A DNA stretch of 64,000 bases from Fimbriimonadaceae bacterium (GTDB lineage Bacteria > Armatimonadota > UBA10988). The notes under the pieces are model-generated. The model was not told the DNA's origin and ran no database searches. It saw nothing but the letters and a program-made list of their open reading frames with translations. Positions 8,903 to 16,319 of the stretch are shown here, in pieces. The position numbers and the translations under genes were made by a program. How positions within the stretch are numbered: position 1 is the stretch's first letter; every line of letters starts with the position of its first letter. The DNA is taken from contig JADZEX010000010.1 in the NCBI GenBank assembly GCA_020850355.1, positions 90,512-154,511 of the forward strand, written 5' to 3'.

Positions 8903-10447
8903 CTACCCCATGTGGCGGGCGACCAGACCAGCGGCCTGCGCAAACTGCTCGCGCAAGCGGCCGTACAAAGGACGGTACAAGTCCTGGTAGACATCTTCAT
9001 AGACACGCGTCGCCGCGGTTTGGGGCGCGGTTGTCGAAATCGGGCGGATGATCGCCGCACAGGCCGCGTCGACGCTCGGCCAGACGCCGGTGCCAACGCC
9101 GGCCAGCAGGGCCACGCCGAGCGCCGCGCCTTCGTCGATGTTGATCGTCGAGATCGGCAGCCCGAAGACGTCGGCCTGGATCTGGCGCCACAGCGCGGAC
9201 CGGGCGCCGCCGCCGCTGGCGCGGACCTCGCGGATCGGCACGCCGCTGGCTTTCATGATCTCCACCGCATCGCGCAACCCAAAGGCGACGCCCTCCAGCA
9301 CGGCGCGGGCGAGATGCCGCTGGTCGTGGCGCAGGCTGAGGTTCAGGAACGCGCCCCGGGCGTTGGGGTCGGGGTGGGGGGTCCGCTCGCCCGTCAAGTA
9401 AGGCAGGAAGACCAGCCCTTCGCAGCCGGCCGGCGCCGTCGCCGCCGCCGCGGTGATCAGTTCGTAGGGGTCCTGCCCGGTGAGCCTGGCGACCGCCGTC
9501 TCGTCACCGGCCAGGACGTCGCGGTACCAGCGCAATGAGCCGCCGGCGCTCAGCATCACGCCCATGATGTGCCACTTGCCGGGCACCGCGTGGCAGAAGG
9601 TGTGGGTCCGCAGGTCGGCATCCGTGGCGGGCGTGTCGGCGCTGGCGAAGACGACGCCCGAGGTGCCGGTGGAGACCCACAGCAGCCCCGGCTCGACGAT
9701 CCCAGTCCCGACCGCGCCCGCGGCACAGTCGCCCGCGCCGCCGACCACCGGCGTGCCGACCGCCAGCCCGGTCGCCGCCGCGGCCGCGGCGGTCACGGTG
9801 CCAGTCACCTCGGGCGACTCGACGACCCGCGGGAACCACTCGGCCGGCAGCTCCAGGCGGTCCAGCAGGGCGGTCGACCAGGTGCGCTGCGGCACGTTCA
9901 GCAGCGCTGTGCCCGAGGCGTCGGAGACTTCAGTGGCAAACTCGCCGGTCAGCTTGTAGCGAAGGTAGTCCTTCGGGAGCAGCACCTGCCGCAAACGCGC
10001 GAAGTGCGCCGGTTCGACATCGCGCAGCCAGAGGATCTTGCCGGCCTGGAAGCCGGTCAGCACCGGGTTGCGGATCTCGCTCACCAGCAACTCGCCCGCC
10101 GCGGCGTTGATGGCGTCGCATTGCGGGCCGGTGCGCTGGTCGTTCCAGAGCAGCGCCGGCCGGATCACCTCGCCGGCGGCGTCCAGGAAGACCGAGCCGT
10201 GCATCTGGCCGCTCAACCCGACCCCGGTGACGGCGGTGGCCGCGACGCCGGCCTGCTGCAGCACCTGTCGGATGGTGCTGCTGACGGCGGCCCACCAGTC
10301 GGCCGGGTCCTGCTCGGTCCAGCCGGGCTGCGGGGTGTGCAGCGGGTACTCGCCGAGGGCGCTCGCCACCACCGCACCCCGGTCGCTGTCGAGCAGCATC
10401 GTCTTGGCCCCCGAGGTCCCGACGTCGATCCCCAGCAGCAGCGCCAT
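8903..10447 (-). CDS. xylB: xylulokinase (FGGY family)
   Basis: The 514-residue protein starts MALLLGIDVGTSGAKT, the first phosphate-binding loop of FGGY kinases. It contains LSGQMHG, typical of xylulokinases, and the catalytic-region VGGAGDCAAGA. It should phosphorylate D-xylulose (or a related ketose) with ATP in the cytoplasm, feeding the pentose phosphate pathway. The ATG at 10447 is chosen over the in-frame GTG five codons upstream because AGGGAGG sits 5 bases before it. A near-consensus promoter lies at 10471-10499, only 2 bases from the divergent methyltransferase promoter. It heads the operon with the heparinase-like, SHOCT and beta-mannosidase genes. Length is normal for the family. 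Confidence 0.92.
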   Translation of the reverse strand: MALLLGIDVGTSGAKTMLLDSDRGAVVASALGEYPLHTPQPGWTEQDPADWWAAVSSTIRQVLQQAGVAATAVTGVGLSGQMHGSVFLDAAGEVIRPALLWNDQRTGPQCDAINAAAGELLVSEIRNPVLTGFQAGKILWLRDVEPAHFARLRQVLLPKDYLRYKLTGEFATEVSDASGTALLNVPQRTWSTALLDRLELPAEWFPRVVESPEVTGTVTAAAAAATGLAVGTPVVGGAGDCAAGAVGTGIVEPGLLWVSTGTSGVVFASADTPATDADLRTHTFCHAVPGKWHIMGVMLSAGGSLRWYRDVLAGDETAVARLTGQDPYELITAAAATAPAGCEGLVFLPYLTGERTPHPDPNARGAFLNLSLRHDQRHLARAVLEGVAFGLRDAVEIMKASGVPIREVRASGGGARSALWRQIQADVFGLPISTINIDEGAALGVALLAGVGTGVWPSVDAACAAIIRPISTTAPQTAATRVYEDVYQDLYRPLYGRLREQFAQAAGLVARHMG

Positions 10448-10470
10448 GATGGCCTCCCTCACGGCGGTCG

Positions 10471-10499
10471 AGTGTAGCAGAGCCAGGCCACCGTCGCAA
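10471..10499 (-). promoter_or_regulatory. sigma-70-like promoter of the xylB operon
   Basis: Read on the minus strand: TTGCGA (10499-10494), 17-base spacer ending in TGC, then TACACT (10476-10471). The start of transcription would lie about 17 bases before the xylB ATG. Confidence 0.65.
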
Positions 10500-10501
10500 C
10501 G

Positions 10502-10530
10502 TCGTCAGGCCGCTGGCGGTGTGCTAGACT
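10502..10530 (+). promoter_or_regulatory. sigma-70-like promoter of the PCMT-like gene
   Basis: TCGTCA (10502-10507), 17-base spacer ending in TGC, TAGACT (10525-10530). The -35 is only 4/6. Predicted transcription start near 10537, which favours the ATG at 10562 over the ATG at 10544. Confidence 0.5.
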
Positions 10531-10561
10531 GAGTGCGTCAGGGATGGCCCGGAGCCAGCCG

Positions 10562-11716
10562 ATGCCGACGCCCGGCGGCCCGCCGTTGGCCCGCTGGTTG
10601 GCCCAGTTGCAGGCGACCGCAGGCGCCTCCGCGGCGCTCGAGGCCCTGGCGCGCTGGCCGCGGCACTGGTTTCTCGACGGCGTCTGCGACGCCCAAGGGG
10701 TGGCGTGGCCGGTCGGTCCGGACTGCGCCGACTCCGCACGCCTGGCGCTGGTCTATCGCGACGAGGCGCTGCCGGTCGCCTGGGAGGCGGGCCGGGCCGT
10801 CAGCAGCACCACGCAGCCGTCGTTGATGCTGACGATGCTGCGCCTGCTGGAGCTGCGGCCCGGGGCTCGGGTGCTGGAGATCGGCACCGCCACCGGCTGG
10901 AACGCGGCGCTGCTGGGCGAGTTGGTGGGTCCCAGCGGCGCGGTCACGAGTCTCGAAGTGGACCCCCGCCTGGCAGCCCTCGCCGCGGGGCGACTGCGCG
11001 CATTGGGGGTCGGGCCGCAGGTGCAGGTCGTCGCCCAGGACGGTTTCGCCGGCCACCCCGCCGCGGCGCCCTTCGACGCCATGGTCGCCACGATGGCGTG
11101 CCCCGATCTGCCCCCGGCCTGGCTGCAGCAGTTGGCCCCCGGCGGCCGGCTGGTGCTGCCGCTGCTGCTGCCCAACCTGGCCGCCCCGCTGCTGCGCCTG
11201 CGGCGTGAGGCCGCTGGCTGGCAGGGCCAGTTCCATGGCTGGAGCTGGTTCGTGGCGGCCCGCGGCGCGGCCTGGCCGGCGCAGCCGGTGGTCACCGCCG
11301 CGCGGCGCGACCCGCTCTTGGCGCCCTGGCTGGCTGGCCCGGCGCAGCGCTGGGAGCTGCCCTGGGCCGCGGCGGCGGCGGGAGGCAGCGCGGCCTGCGG
11401 GATGTGGTTGCTGGCGACCGCTGAGCCAGGGCTGACGGCCGTGGCGCTGGCGGATCCCGCGGGACCGGAGGTGTGCTGGGCGCTCACCTCGCCGGCCGGC
11501 CTGGCGGTGCTGCAGCCCGGCGCGGTGGTCGGCTACGGTGACCGTGCCGTGGCGCAGCGCCTGCGGGCGGCGGTGGCGCGCTTCCAGGCGGCCGGCGCGC
11601 CGGGACTGCCCGACTGGCTGGTCGCCATCGATCGGCCCGGCGCGGCCGACGCGGTCTTGCGGTACCGCAGCGCGACGCTCACGTTGCAGCGCCGCGAGCA
11701 GCCTTGCGCCGGGTAG
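10562..11716 (+). CDS. protein-L-isoaspartate O-methyltransferase-like SAM enzyme with long C-terminal extension
   Basis: The 384-residue protein has a PCMT-type core: a substrate-loop segment SSTTQPSLM in place of the usual SAPHM, then the SAM-binding motif VLEIGTATGWNAALL and the later acidic strand SLEVDP. True PCMT enzymes are about 210 residues and repair isoaspartyl residues; the extra 150 residues at the C-terminus and the altered loop suggest a variant, as seen in methyltransferases of peptide-modification clusters. No precursor peptide is visible nearby. The start at 10562 has GGAG 7 bases upstream; an ATG at 10544 would leave a leader of only about 7 bases. It is a single-gene unit divergent from xylB. 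Confidence 0.75.
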   Translation: MPTPGGPPLARWLAQLQATAGASAALEALARWPRHWFLDGVCDAQGVAWPVGPDCADSARLALVYRDEALPVAWEAGRAVSSTTQPSLMLTMLRLLELRPGARVLEIGTATGWNAALLGELVGPSGAVTSLEVDPRLAALAAGRLRALGVGPQVQVVAQDGFAGHPAAAPFDAMVATMACPDLPPAWLQQLAPGGRLVLPLLLPNLAAPLLRLRREAAGWQGQFHGWSWFVAARGAAWPAQPVVTAARRDPLLAPWLAGPAQRWELPWAAAAAGGSAACGMWLLATAEPGLTAVALADPAGPEVCWALTSPAGLAVLQPGAVVGYGDRAVAQRLRAAVARFQAAGAPGLPDWLVAIDRPGAADAVLRYRSATLTLQRREQPCAG

Positions 11717-11732
11717 GGCGATGCGTTATCCT
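11704..11732 (+). promoter_or_regulatory. possible promoter of the 11789 gene
   Basis: TTGCGC (11704-11709), 17-base spacer, TATCCT (11727-11732). It overlaps the end of the preceding gene. The spacing matches the other promoters in the window. Confidence 0.4.
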
Positions 11733-11788
11733 CCCGGTACGTCGGGGGTTGGGGACGCCAAACCGTGGCTCGGCGCGAGGTGGGCTCG

Positions 11789-13087
11789 ATGATTCGGAAG
11801 TGCGGCTGGCCCCTGCTGCTGGGGACTCTGGCGTGGTCGGTCTTGCCGGCGCAGACGCTGACCCTGCAACCCGCCCAGGTCTCACACGCCGTCGCGGTGA
11901 TCGGCGAGCCGGTCGAGATCGCCGCCGACCTGGCCAACAACAGCGGCGACCCGGTCGCGCCGATCAGCGCCGAGTTGCTCCTGCCGACCGGCTGGCGGGC
12001 CGACCCGGTGCGCATCGATCTGCCGTCGCTGGCACCCTACACCCGGCAACGGCTGCGCTTCCATGCAGTCGCCGACGCCGCCGGCCACGGCGGCGGGCGG
12101 GTGATGATCAGCGCTCCTGGCCTGCTCCAGCCGCTGGCGGCCAACTTCCCGGTGGCCTCGGTGGCCCCGCTCAGCGTGCTGCCATCGAAGTGGTCGATGC
12201 GCGAACGCAGCATGGGGATGGTCTCCGACGACGGCACCATCTACGTCACCACCGGCTCCTACATCGTCTTCCTGCCGAACTGCGGCGGCGACCGCGGGCC
12301 CGGCCTGATCTACGTGCGGCGCGGCGAGGAGTGGGAACGGGTCGCCACCTTCCCGGCGATGGGCCGCATCATCTACGAAGACGGCCCGCCGCAGAAGCCG
12401 GTGATCGCCGAGCACTGGATCTTCCCGACCACCTGGTGGATCCCCCGCGACCCGGCCGGCGACTACCTGATGACGCTCAAGGAGACCTGGCAGGACGGCC
12501 GGGGCCGTCGCTGGATGGCCAAGATGTGGCTCGGGCCGACCAAGGACCCGCGCGTCGTGAAGTGTACCCACGCCTTCTGGTGCGACGGTGAGGTCAAGCT
12601 GCGACGGTACGAAGGTCCGTTGCTGAATGTCGGCGACGGCACCTTCCGAGGCGCCCGGGCGGCGCTCCTGGCGCCGGGTGTGCCGGCGGCGCAGACCGAT
12701 CCGGTGCTGCTGCGGGCGGGCCAGGTTGAGCAGGGCGTGGTGGCCGTCGAGCGCCCGAACGGCGGCGTGATCGGGATGCTCTGGGATCCCAGCCAGCTCT
12801 GGGTCGCGGGCAAGGCCACCCCGCAGGTGCTGGTCGCCTCGCCCAACAGCCTGTACCGGCGCGACAACCATTACGTCGGGCTGGTCGTGCCGCACTTCGC
12901 CGCGCGGCAGCCCGCCGACGCGGTCAGCGCGCCGTCTTTCAAGGTCCCCGCGAAGCGGCCGGTCTACGTGCGCTGCGAGCTGTTCGCCAGCGCCACCGGT
13001 GACGTCGCCGAAGCGGCCGCGCTGTGGCGCGACCGGATTGCTGGCGAACTGCGCGCCGACGCCCGGCGGCCGGCGCCACTGCCCTGA
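11789..13087 (+). CDS. secreted protein of unknown function
   Basis: The 432-residue product begins with a signal peptide (MIRKCGWPLLLGTLAWSVLP, cleavage likely after PAQ). This, and GAGGTGGG in front of the ATG, decide the start over an in-frame ATG at 11765. Residues about 30-125 look like an immunoglobulin-like or CARDB-like beta-domain (VEIAADLANNSGDPVAP). The rest, with many Trp and Gly and phrases such as DDGTIYVTTGSYIVFLPN, suggests a beta-rich, propeller-like fold, but I recognise no family. No catalytic motif is seen. It stands alone with its own candidate promoter and is followed by a zinc-ribbon protein 61 bases downstream. Confidence 0.7.
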   Translation: MIRKCGWPLLLGTLAWSVLPAQTLTLQPAQVSHAVAVIGEPVEIAADLANNSGDPVAPISAELLLPTGWRADPVRIDLPSLAPYTRQRLRFHAVADAAGHGGGRVMISAPGLLQPLAANFPVASVAPLSVLPSKWSMRERSMGMVSDDGTIYVTTGSYIVFLPNCGGDRGPGLIYVRRGEEWERVATFPAMGRIIYEDGPPQKPVIAEHWIFPTTWWIPRDPAGDYLMTLKETWQDGRGRRWMAKMWLGPTKDPRVVKCTHAFWCDGEVKLRRYEGPLLNVGDGTFRGARAALLAPGVPAAQTDPVLLRAGQVEQGVVAVERPNGGVIGMLWDPSQLWVAGKATPQVLVASPNSLYRRDNHYVGLVVPHFAARQPADAVSAPSFKVPAKRPVYVRCELFASATGDVAEAAALWRDRIAGELRADARRPAPLP

Positions 13088-13148
13088 GGGAACTTCTGCC
13101 GCCGGCGCACGCTTCAGCCTGACAGGCCCCCAGGGCTGGGAGACGGTG

Positions 13149-13751
13149 ATGCCCGAACGAGTCTACAGTGACCTCGACCTCGACCTGGACGACCTGGCGG
13201 ACGCCATCGTCGACTGGTTCGAACACGACGGTTTCGAGGTGCAGGACTTTCAGGAGGGTCCAGCGATCTTCATCCAGGCCCGCAAGCAGAACCTGATGAC
13301 CACCCTCTCGGCCACCAGCCAGGCCCTCAACGTGCGCCTCGCGCCGCTCAGCGCGGGCTTCAAGGTGCAGGTTGGCTCGGGTGAGTGGCTCGATAAGGGC
13401 GTCGGCGCCATCGCCTCGGTGGCGTTGAAGTTTCTCAACCCACTGCTGGCCGTCGGCACCGCCGCCGCGACCGGGTACGGGGTCTACAAGCAACTGAAGC
13501 TGCCGGAGTTGCTGCTCGATTTCATCGACATGTATGTCGACCGGCACGCTGCCCCGCGGCCCGACCGTGAGGTCAGCGAGCGGCGCCCGCGCCGGGAGCC
13601 GGCAGCCGCTGGTGCGCCCACGCCGGCCGAGCCGCCGCCTGGCACTGGCGCGCGCTTCTGCCCCCAGTGCGGCGCAGCGGTGAAGCCCGCCGACCGCTTC
13701 TGCGCCAGCTGCGGCGCCAGGCTCGAGGCAGCGGCCGAACCCGTCGGCTGA
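13149..13751 (+). CDS. zinc-ribbon protein with hydrophobic central segment
   Basis: The 200-residue protein has an acidic N-terminus (YSDLDLDLDDLADAIVDWFE), a mixed domain of about 80 residues, a hydrophobic stretch (about 87-110) that could be one membrane segment or a buried helix, a Pro/Arg-rich linker, and a C-terminal double-CxxC zinc ribbon (Cys171, 174, 185, 188; FCPQCGAAV and FCASCGARL). The start at 13149 is chosen because GGGAG precedes it by 6 bases; longer in-frame versions run into the previous gene. Function unknown; such ribbons usually mediate protein or nucleic-acid contacts. Confidence 0.75.
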   Translation: MPERVYSDLDLDLDDLADAIVDWFEHDGFEVQDFQEGPAIFIQARKQNLMTTLSATSQALNVRLAPLSAGFKVQVGSGEWLDKGVGAIASVALKFLNPLLAVGTAAATGYGVYKQLKLPELLLDFIDMYVDRHAAPRPDREVSERRPRREPAAAGAPTPAEPPPGTGARFCPQCGAAVKPADRFCASCGARLEAAAEPVG

Positions 13752-13772
13752 CCCGAGTCGCAGCATCAGCGA

Positions 13773-13809
13773 CCAAAGAAACGGCGGCAGGCCGGGGGGC
13801 CTACCGCCG
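13773..13809 (-). terminator. rho-independent terminator of the NDP-sugar epimerase gene
   Basis: A 12-base stem with one mismatch (13782-13793 with 13798-13809, GGGG loop) is followed on the minus strand by TTTCTTTGG. It lies 26 bases beyond the epimerase stop and also separates it from the convergent zinc-ribbon gene. Confidence 0.75.
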
Positions 13810-13834
13810 CAGGTGCGCTCGACGTGAGAGAGAA

Positions 13835-14953
13835 CTACCCGGCCGCGTGCAACACCGCCCGCTTCGCCGGCTGGTCGAGGTAGAGCCGCGCCAGCTCGTC
13901 CTCGTGGTCGACCACCCAGCGGATGATGCGGTCGTAGCCCTCCTCGACGGTCACTTGCGGCGTCCAGCCGGTGGCCGCGGTGAGGGGGCGGATGTCGCTG
14001 ATGTAGATGCAATGGTCGGCCTTGCGGGGGTCCTCTTCGTAGACCACCGGCACCGACCAGCCGAACCGCCGCTCCATCAGAGCAGTCGCTTCGCGCAAAC
14101 TGAGGGTGATGTCCCGGCCGCCGCCGACGTTGAAGACCCGGCCGGCGAGCTGGTCGAGCATCCCGATTTCGGTCTCGATCAGGCGGCAGATGTCCTCGAT
14201 GAAGAGCGCGTCGCGGACCTGCTTGCCTGCCCACCCGATGTACTTCAGCGGCAGGCCGAAGTGGAAGGCGATGGCCCACCAGGCGACCCAGCCCTGGGCC
14301 GACTTGCCGAACTGGCCCTCACCTGCGAGGCACGAGAAGCGGTTGATCACCGTCTTCACGCCAAAGGCGTCGCTCCACTCCTGGCAGGCCAAGTCGGCCA
14401 TGATCTTGGAGAGGCCGTAGATGCTGTGGTCCTTGCCATCGACCGTGAACTCGGCGCTGAAGCCGTGGTCGGGGTCGAAGCCCGCGGGCAGCTTGTCGCC
14501 GTACTCGGCGGCGATGGCGGCCTTGTCCCAGACCCAGCGGCTGTCCTGCTCGACCACCGGGAACTTGTTGATGTGGACCCCGGCGTAGGTCTTGTTGGTG
14601 CTCCAGAAGACCAGCCCCGCGCCACAGCGGCGGGCGAACTCGAGGGTGTTGAGCAGTCCGATGGTGTTGTTGTTGATGTCGAACAGCGGGTTGGCGTAGC
14701 CATCGATGGCCGACGGCTGGGCGCAGCACTCCAGCACGACTTCGATGTCCTTCGGCAGCGCGACGAAGTCTTCGGCGCAGCGCACGTCGCCGTGGACGAA
14801 GGTGATGCCCTGTTCCTTCAGCCGCGGCAGGTTCAGCTCGCTGCCACGCCGGACCAGGTTGTCCATCACGAAGACGCGGTGCCCCCGCGCTGCCAGCCAC
14901 TGGGCCAGGTTGGCGCCCACAAAACCCGCACCGCCGGTGATCAGGATCTTCAT
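13835..14953 (-). CDS. NAD-dependent NDP-sugar epimerase, CDP-tyvelose/paratose 2-epimerase-like
   Basis: This 372-residue extended short-chain dehydrogenase has the Rossmann motif TGGAGFVGANL (residues 6-16), STNKTYAG after strand 5 and the catalytic YGLSK (YxxxK). STNK is a mark of the CDP-paratose 2-epimerase branch. The enzyme would epimerise or interconvert a nucleotide-activated sugar in the cytoplasm for surface polysaccharide synthesis. The ATG is the first codon of MKILITGGAGF, as usual for the family. No other nucleotide-sugar gene is adjacent, but the next gene upstream encodes a polytopic membrane protein that could be a glycosyltransferase, 54 bases away on the same strand. A good terminator follows. 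Confidence 0.88.
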   Translation of the reverse strand: MKILITGGAGFVGANLAQWLAARGHRVFVMDNLVRRGSELNLPRLKEQGITFVHGDVRCAEDFVALPKDIEVVLECCAQPSAIDGYANPLFDINNNTIGLLNTLEFARRCGAGLVFWSTNKTYAGVHINKFPVVEQDSRWVWDKAAIAAEYGDKLPAGFDPDHGFSAEFTVDGKDHSIYGLSKIMADLACQEWSDAFGVKTVINRFSCLAGEGQFGKSAQGWVAWWAIAFHFGLPLKYIGWAGKQVRDALFIEDICRLIETEIGMLDQLAGRVFNVGGGRDITLSLREATALMERRFGWSVPVVYEEDPRKADHCIYISDIRPLTAATGWTPQVTVEEGYDRIIRWVVDHEDELARLYLDQPAKRAVLHAAG

Positions 14954-15007
14954 CGCTTGCCTCTCAGAGCCGCCTGCAATACCCCTATCGTCTGGGGCGG
15001 GAGGCTC

Positions 15008-16228
15008 TTAAGAGGTGTCGCCGGGCGGTGGGTTCAACCGTCGTTCGGCCGCCAGGCGGCCGGCCCAGCGCTGCCAGGCCAGCCGGCCCCCGCCGTGGTG
15101 CCACAGCGCCCGGCCGCCCAGCCAGACCAGCAGCGGGTCCAAGACCTGGGGCATGTACTCGTACCAGCCCCAGATGTCGTGCAGCGGCAAGATCGGCAGG
15201 TAGGCCGCGGTCTTCCAGGCATAGATCAGCAGCAGCGCCGGGCGGTCGTGGCGCCACAGCAGCAGCAGCCCGTAGCAGGTCAGCAGAGCCTTGGCAAGCG
15301 CGCGGTAGAAGATGGCCGAGCAGAAGGCACTGCCGCCGGCGGCGTAGAGGATCCGCGCGGTATCCGCTGGCCAGTAGGCCAGGTTGTAGCAGGCCTGCTG
15401 CACGGTGGTGCCGGGCGAGCGCTCCAGCAGCAGCTTGAGCAGGCCGGCGAAGCCGTGCGCGGAATCGTAACCGCCGGCCATGTTGGTCTGGGCGTAGCGG
15501 TACCAGACGTACCAGACCAGCGCCAGCGCCAGGGATACCGCCTGCGCAGACAGCGCGCGCCGGGGCGTCGTCTGCCGCCAGCAGGTGGCGGCCACGAAGA
15601 GTCCCAGCGGGACCAGCGCCAGGGCCATCTCCTTGCTGAGGTAGGCCGCCAGCCCCGTCGGCAGCAGCCCCCAGAGCGCCGCGCGGCGGCCGCTGTCGAG
15701 CCAGCAGAGCAGCAGCAGCAGCCAGGCCAGCGCCGCGGCGGTGCAGGTCAGGTCGTGACGGCAGGCGACGCTGCCGATCACCGCCAGCGAGCCGCGCGTC
15801 GGTCGCGCCGCGGCGACCAGCAAGACAGCGTAGCTCCAGGCCGGGGGGACCTGCCAACGGCGCAGCAACGGCAGCAGCAGCACCACCACCAGCGCCGCCC
15901 AGCCGGCGTTGACCACCAGGTAGGGCCAACGCCGGCTGCCCCAGAGCTGGTATTCGCACCACAGCGTGAGGGCCGGCAAGGGCCGGAAGGTGTGGACCTT
16001 CTGGGGGTCGTCGCCCCAGAACCAGCGCAGCGCCTGGCCCAGCGTCTGGGCCTCGCCGACTCCTTGCAGCTTGAAGAAGCCGTCGCGGTCGACGCTCATC
16101 GAGAGCGGCTGGCTCGGTAGCACCAGCCGAATCTGCGTCGCCGCCGCGGCCCACAGCAGCAGCCACAACAGCATCCACTGGCGACCACGCCGTGGCCACG
16201 GCCCAAGGTCTGCGAGCGCTTCGCTCAT
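15008..16228 (-). CDS. polytopic membrane protein, possible GT39-like glycosyltransferase
   Basis: The 406-residue protein has about 9-10 hydrophobic segments, starting with QWMLLWLLLWAAAATQIRLV. Between the first two lies a periplasmic-type loop with MSVDRDGFF, and RPLPALTLWCEYQLWG follows. A DRDGFF-like acidic loop after the first helix and YLSKEMAL in the middle recall lipid-linked-sugar glycosyltransferases (PMT/ArnT/GT39 group), but the match is loose. The start is set at 16228 by GGGAG 5 bases upstream and the position of the first membrane helix. It probably forms a unit with the epimerase downstream. The C-terminus is Arg-rich and cytoplasmic. Confidence 0.65.
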   Translation of the reverse strand: MSEALADLGPWPRRGRQWMLLWLLLWAAAATQIRLVLPSQPLSMSVDRDGFFKLQGVGEAQTLGQALRWFWGDDPQKVHTFRPLPALTLWCEYQLWGSRRWPYLVVNAGWAALVVVLLLPLLRRWQVPPAWSYAVLLVAAARPTRGSLAVIGSVACRHDLTCTAAALAWLLLLLCWLDSGRRAALWGLLPTGLAAYLSKEMALALVPLGLFVAATCWRQTTPRRALSAQAVSLALALVWYVWYRYAQTNMAGGYDSAHGFAGLLKLLLERSPGTTVQQACYNLAYWPADTARILYAAGGSAFCSAIFYRALAKALLTCYGLLLLWRHDRPALLLIYAWKTAAYLPILPLHDIWGWYEYMPQVLDPLLVWLGGRALWHHGGGRLAWQRWAGRLAAERRLNPPPGDTS

Positions 16229-16319
16229 CGCCGCTCCCTGCCGGTAGCATGCCGTCCCGCGCTGGCTGCTGGCAGGAGGCGGCGCCAGCGGTCCGAAAGC
16301 GAGCGGCCGGGAGCTGACG

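Noticed and set aside
15005..15014. Palindrome CTCTTAAGAG over the stop codon of the membrane protein gene
   Set aside because: Too short and without loop or T-tract to be a terminator; probably chance.
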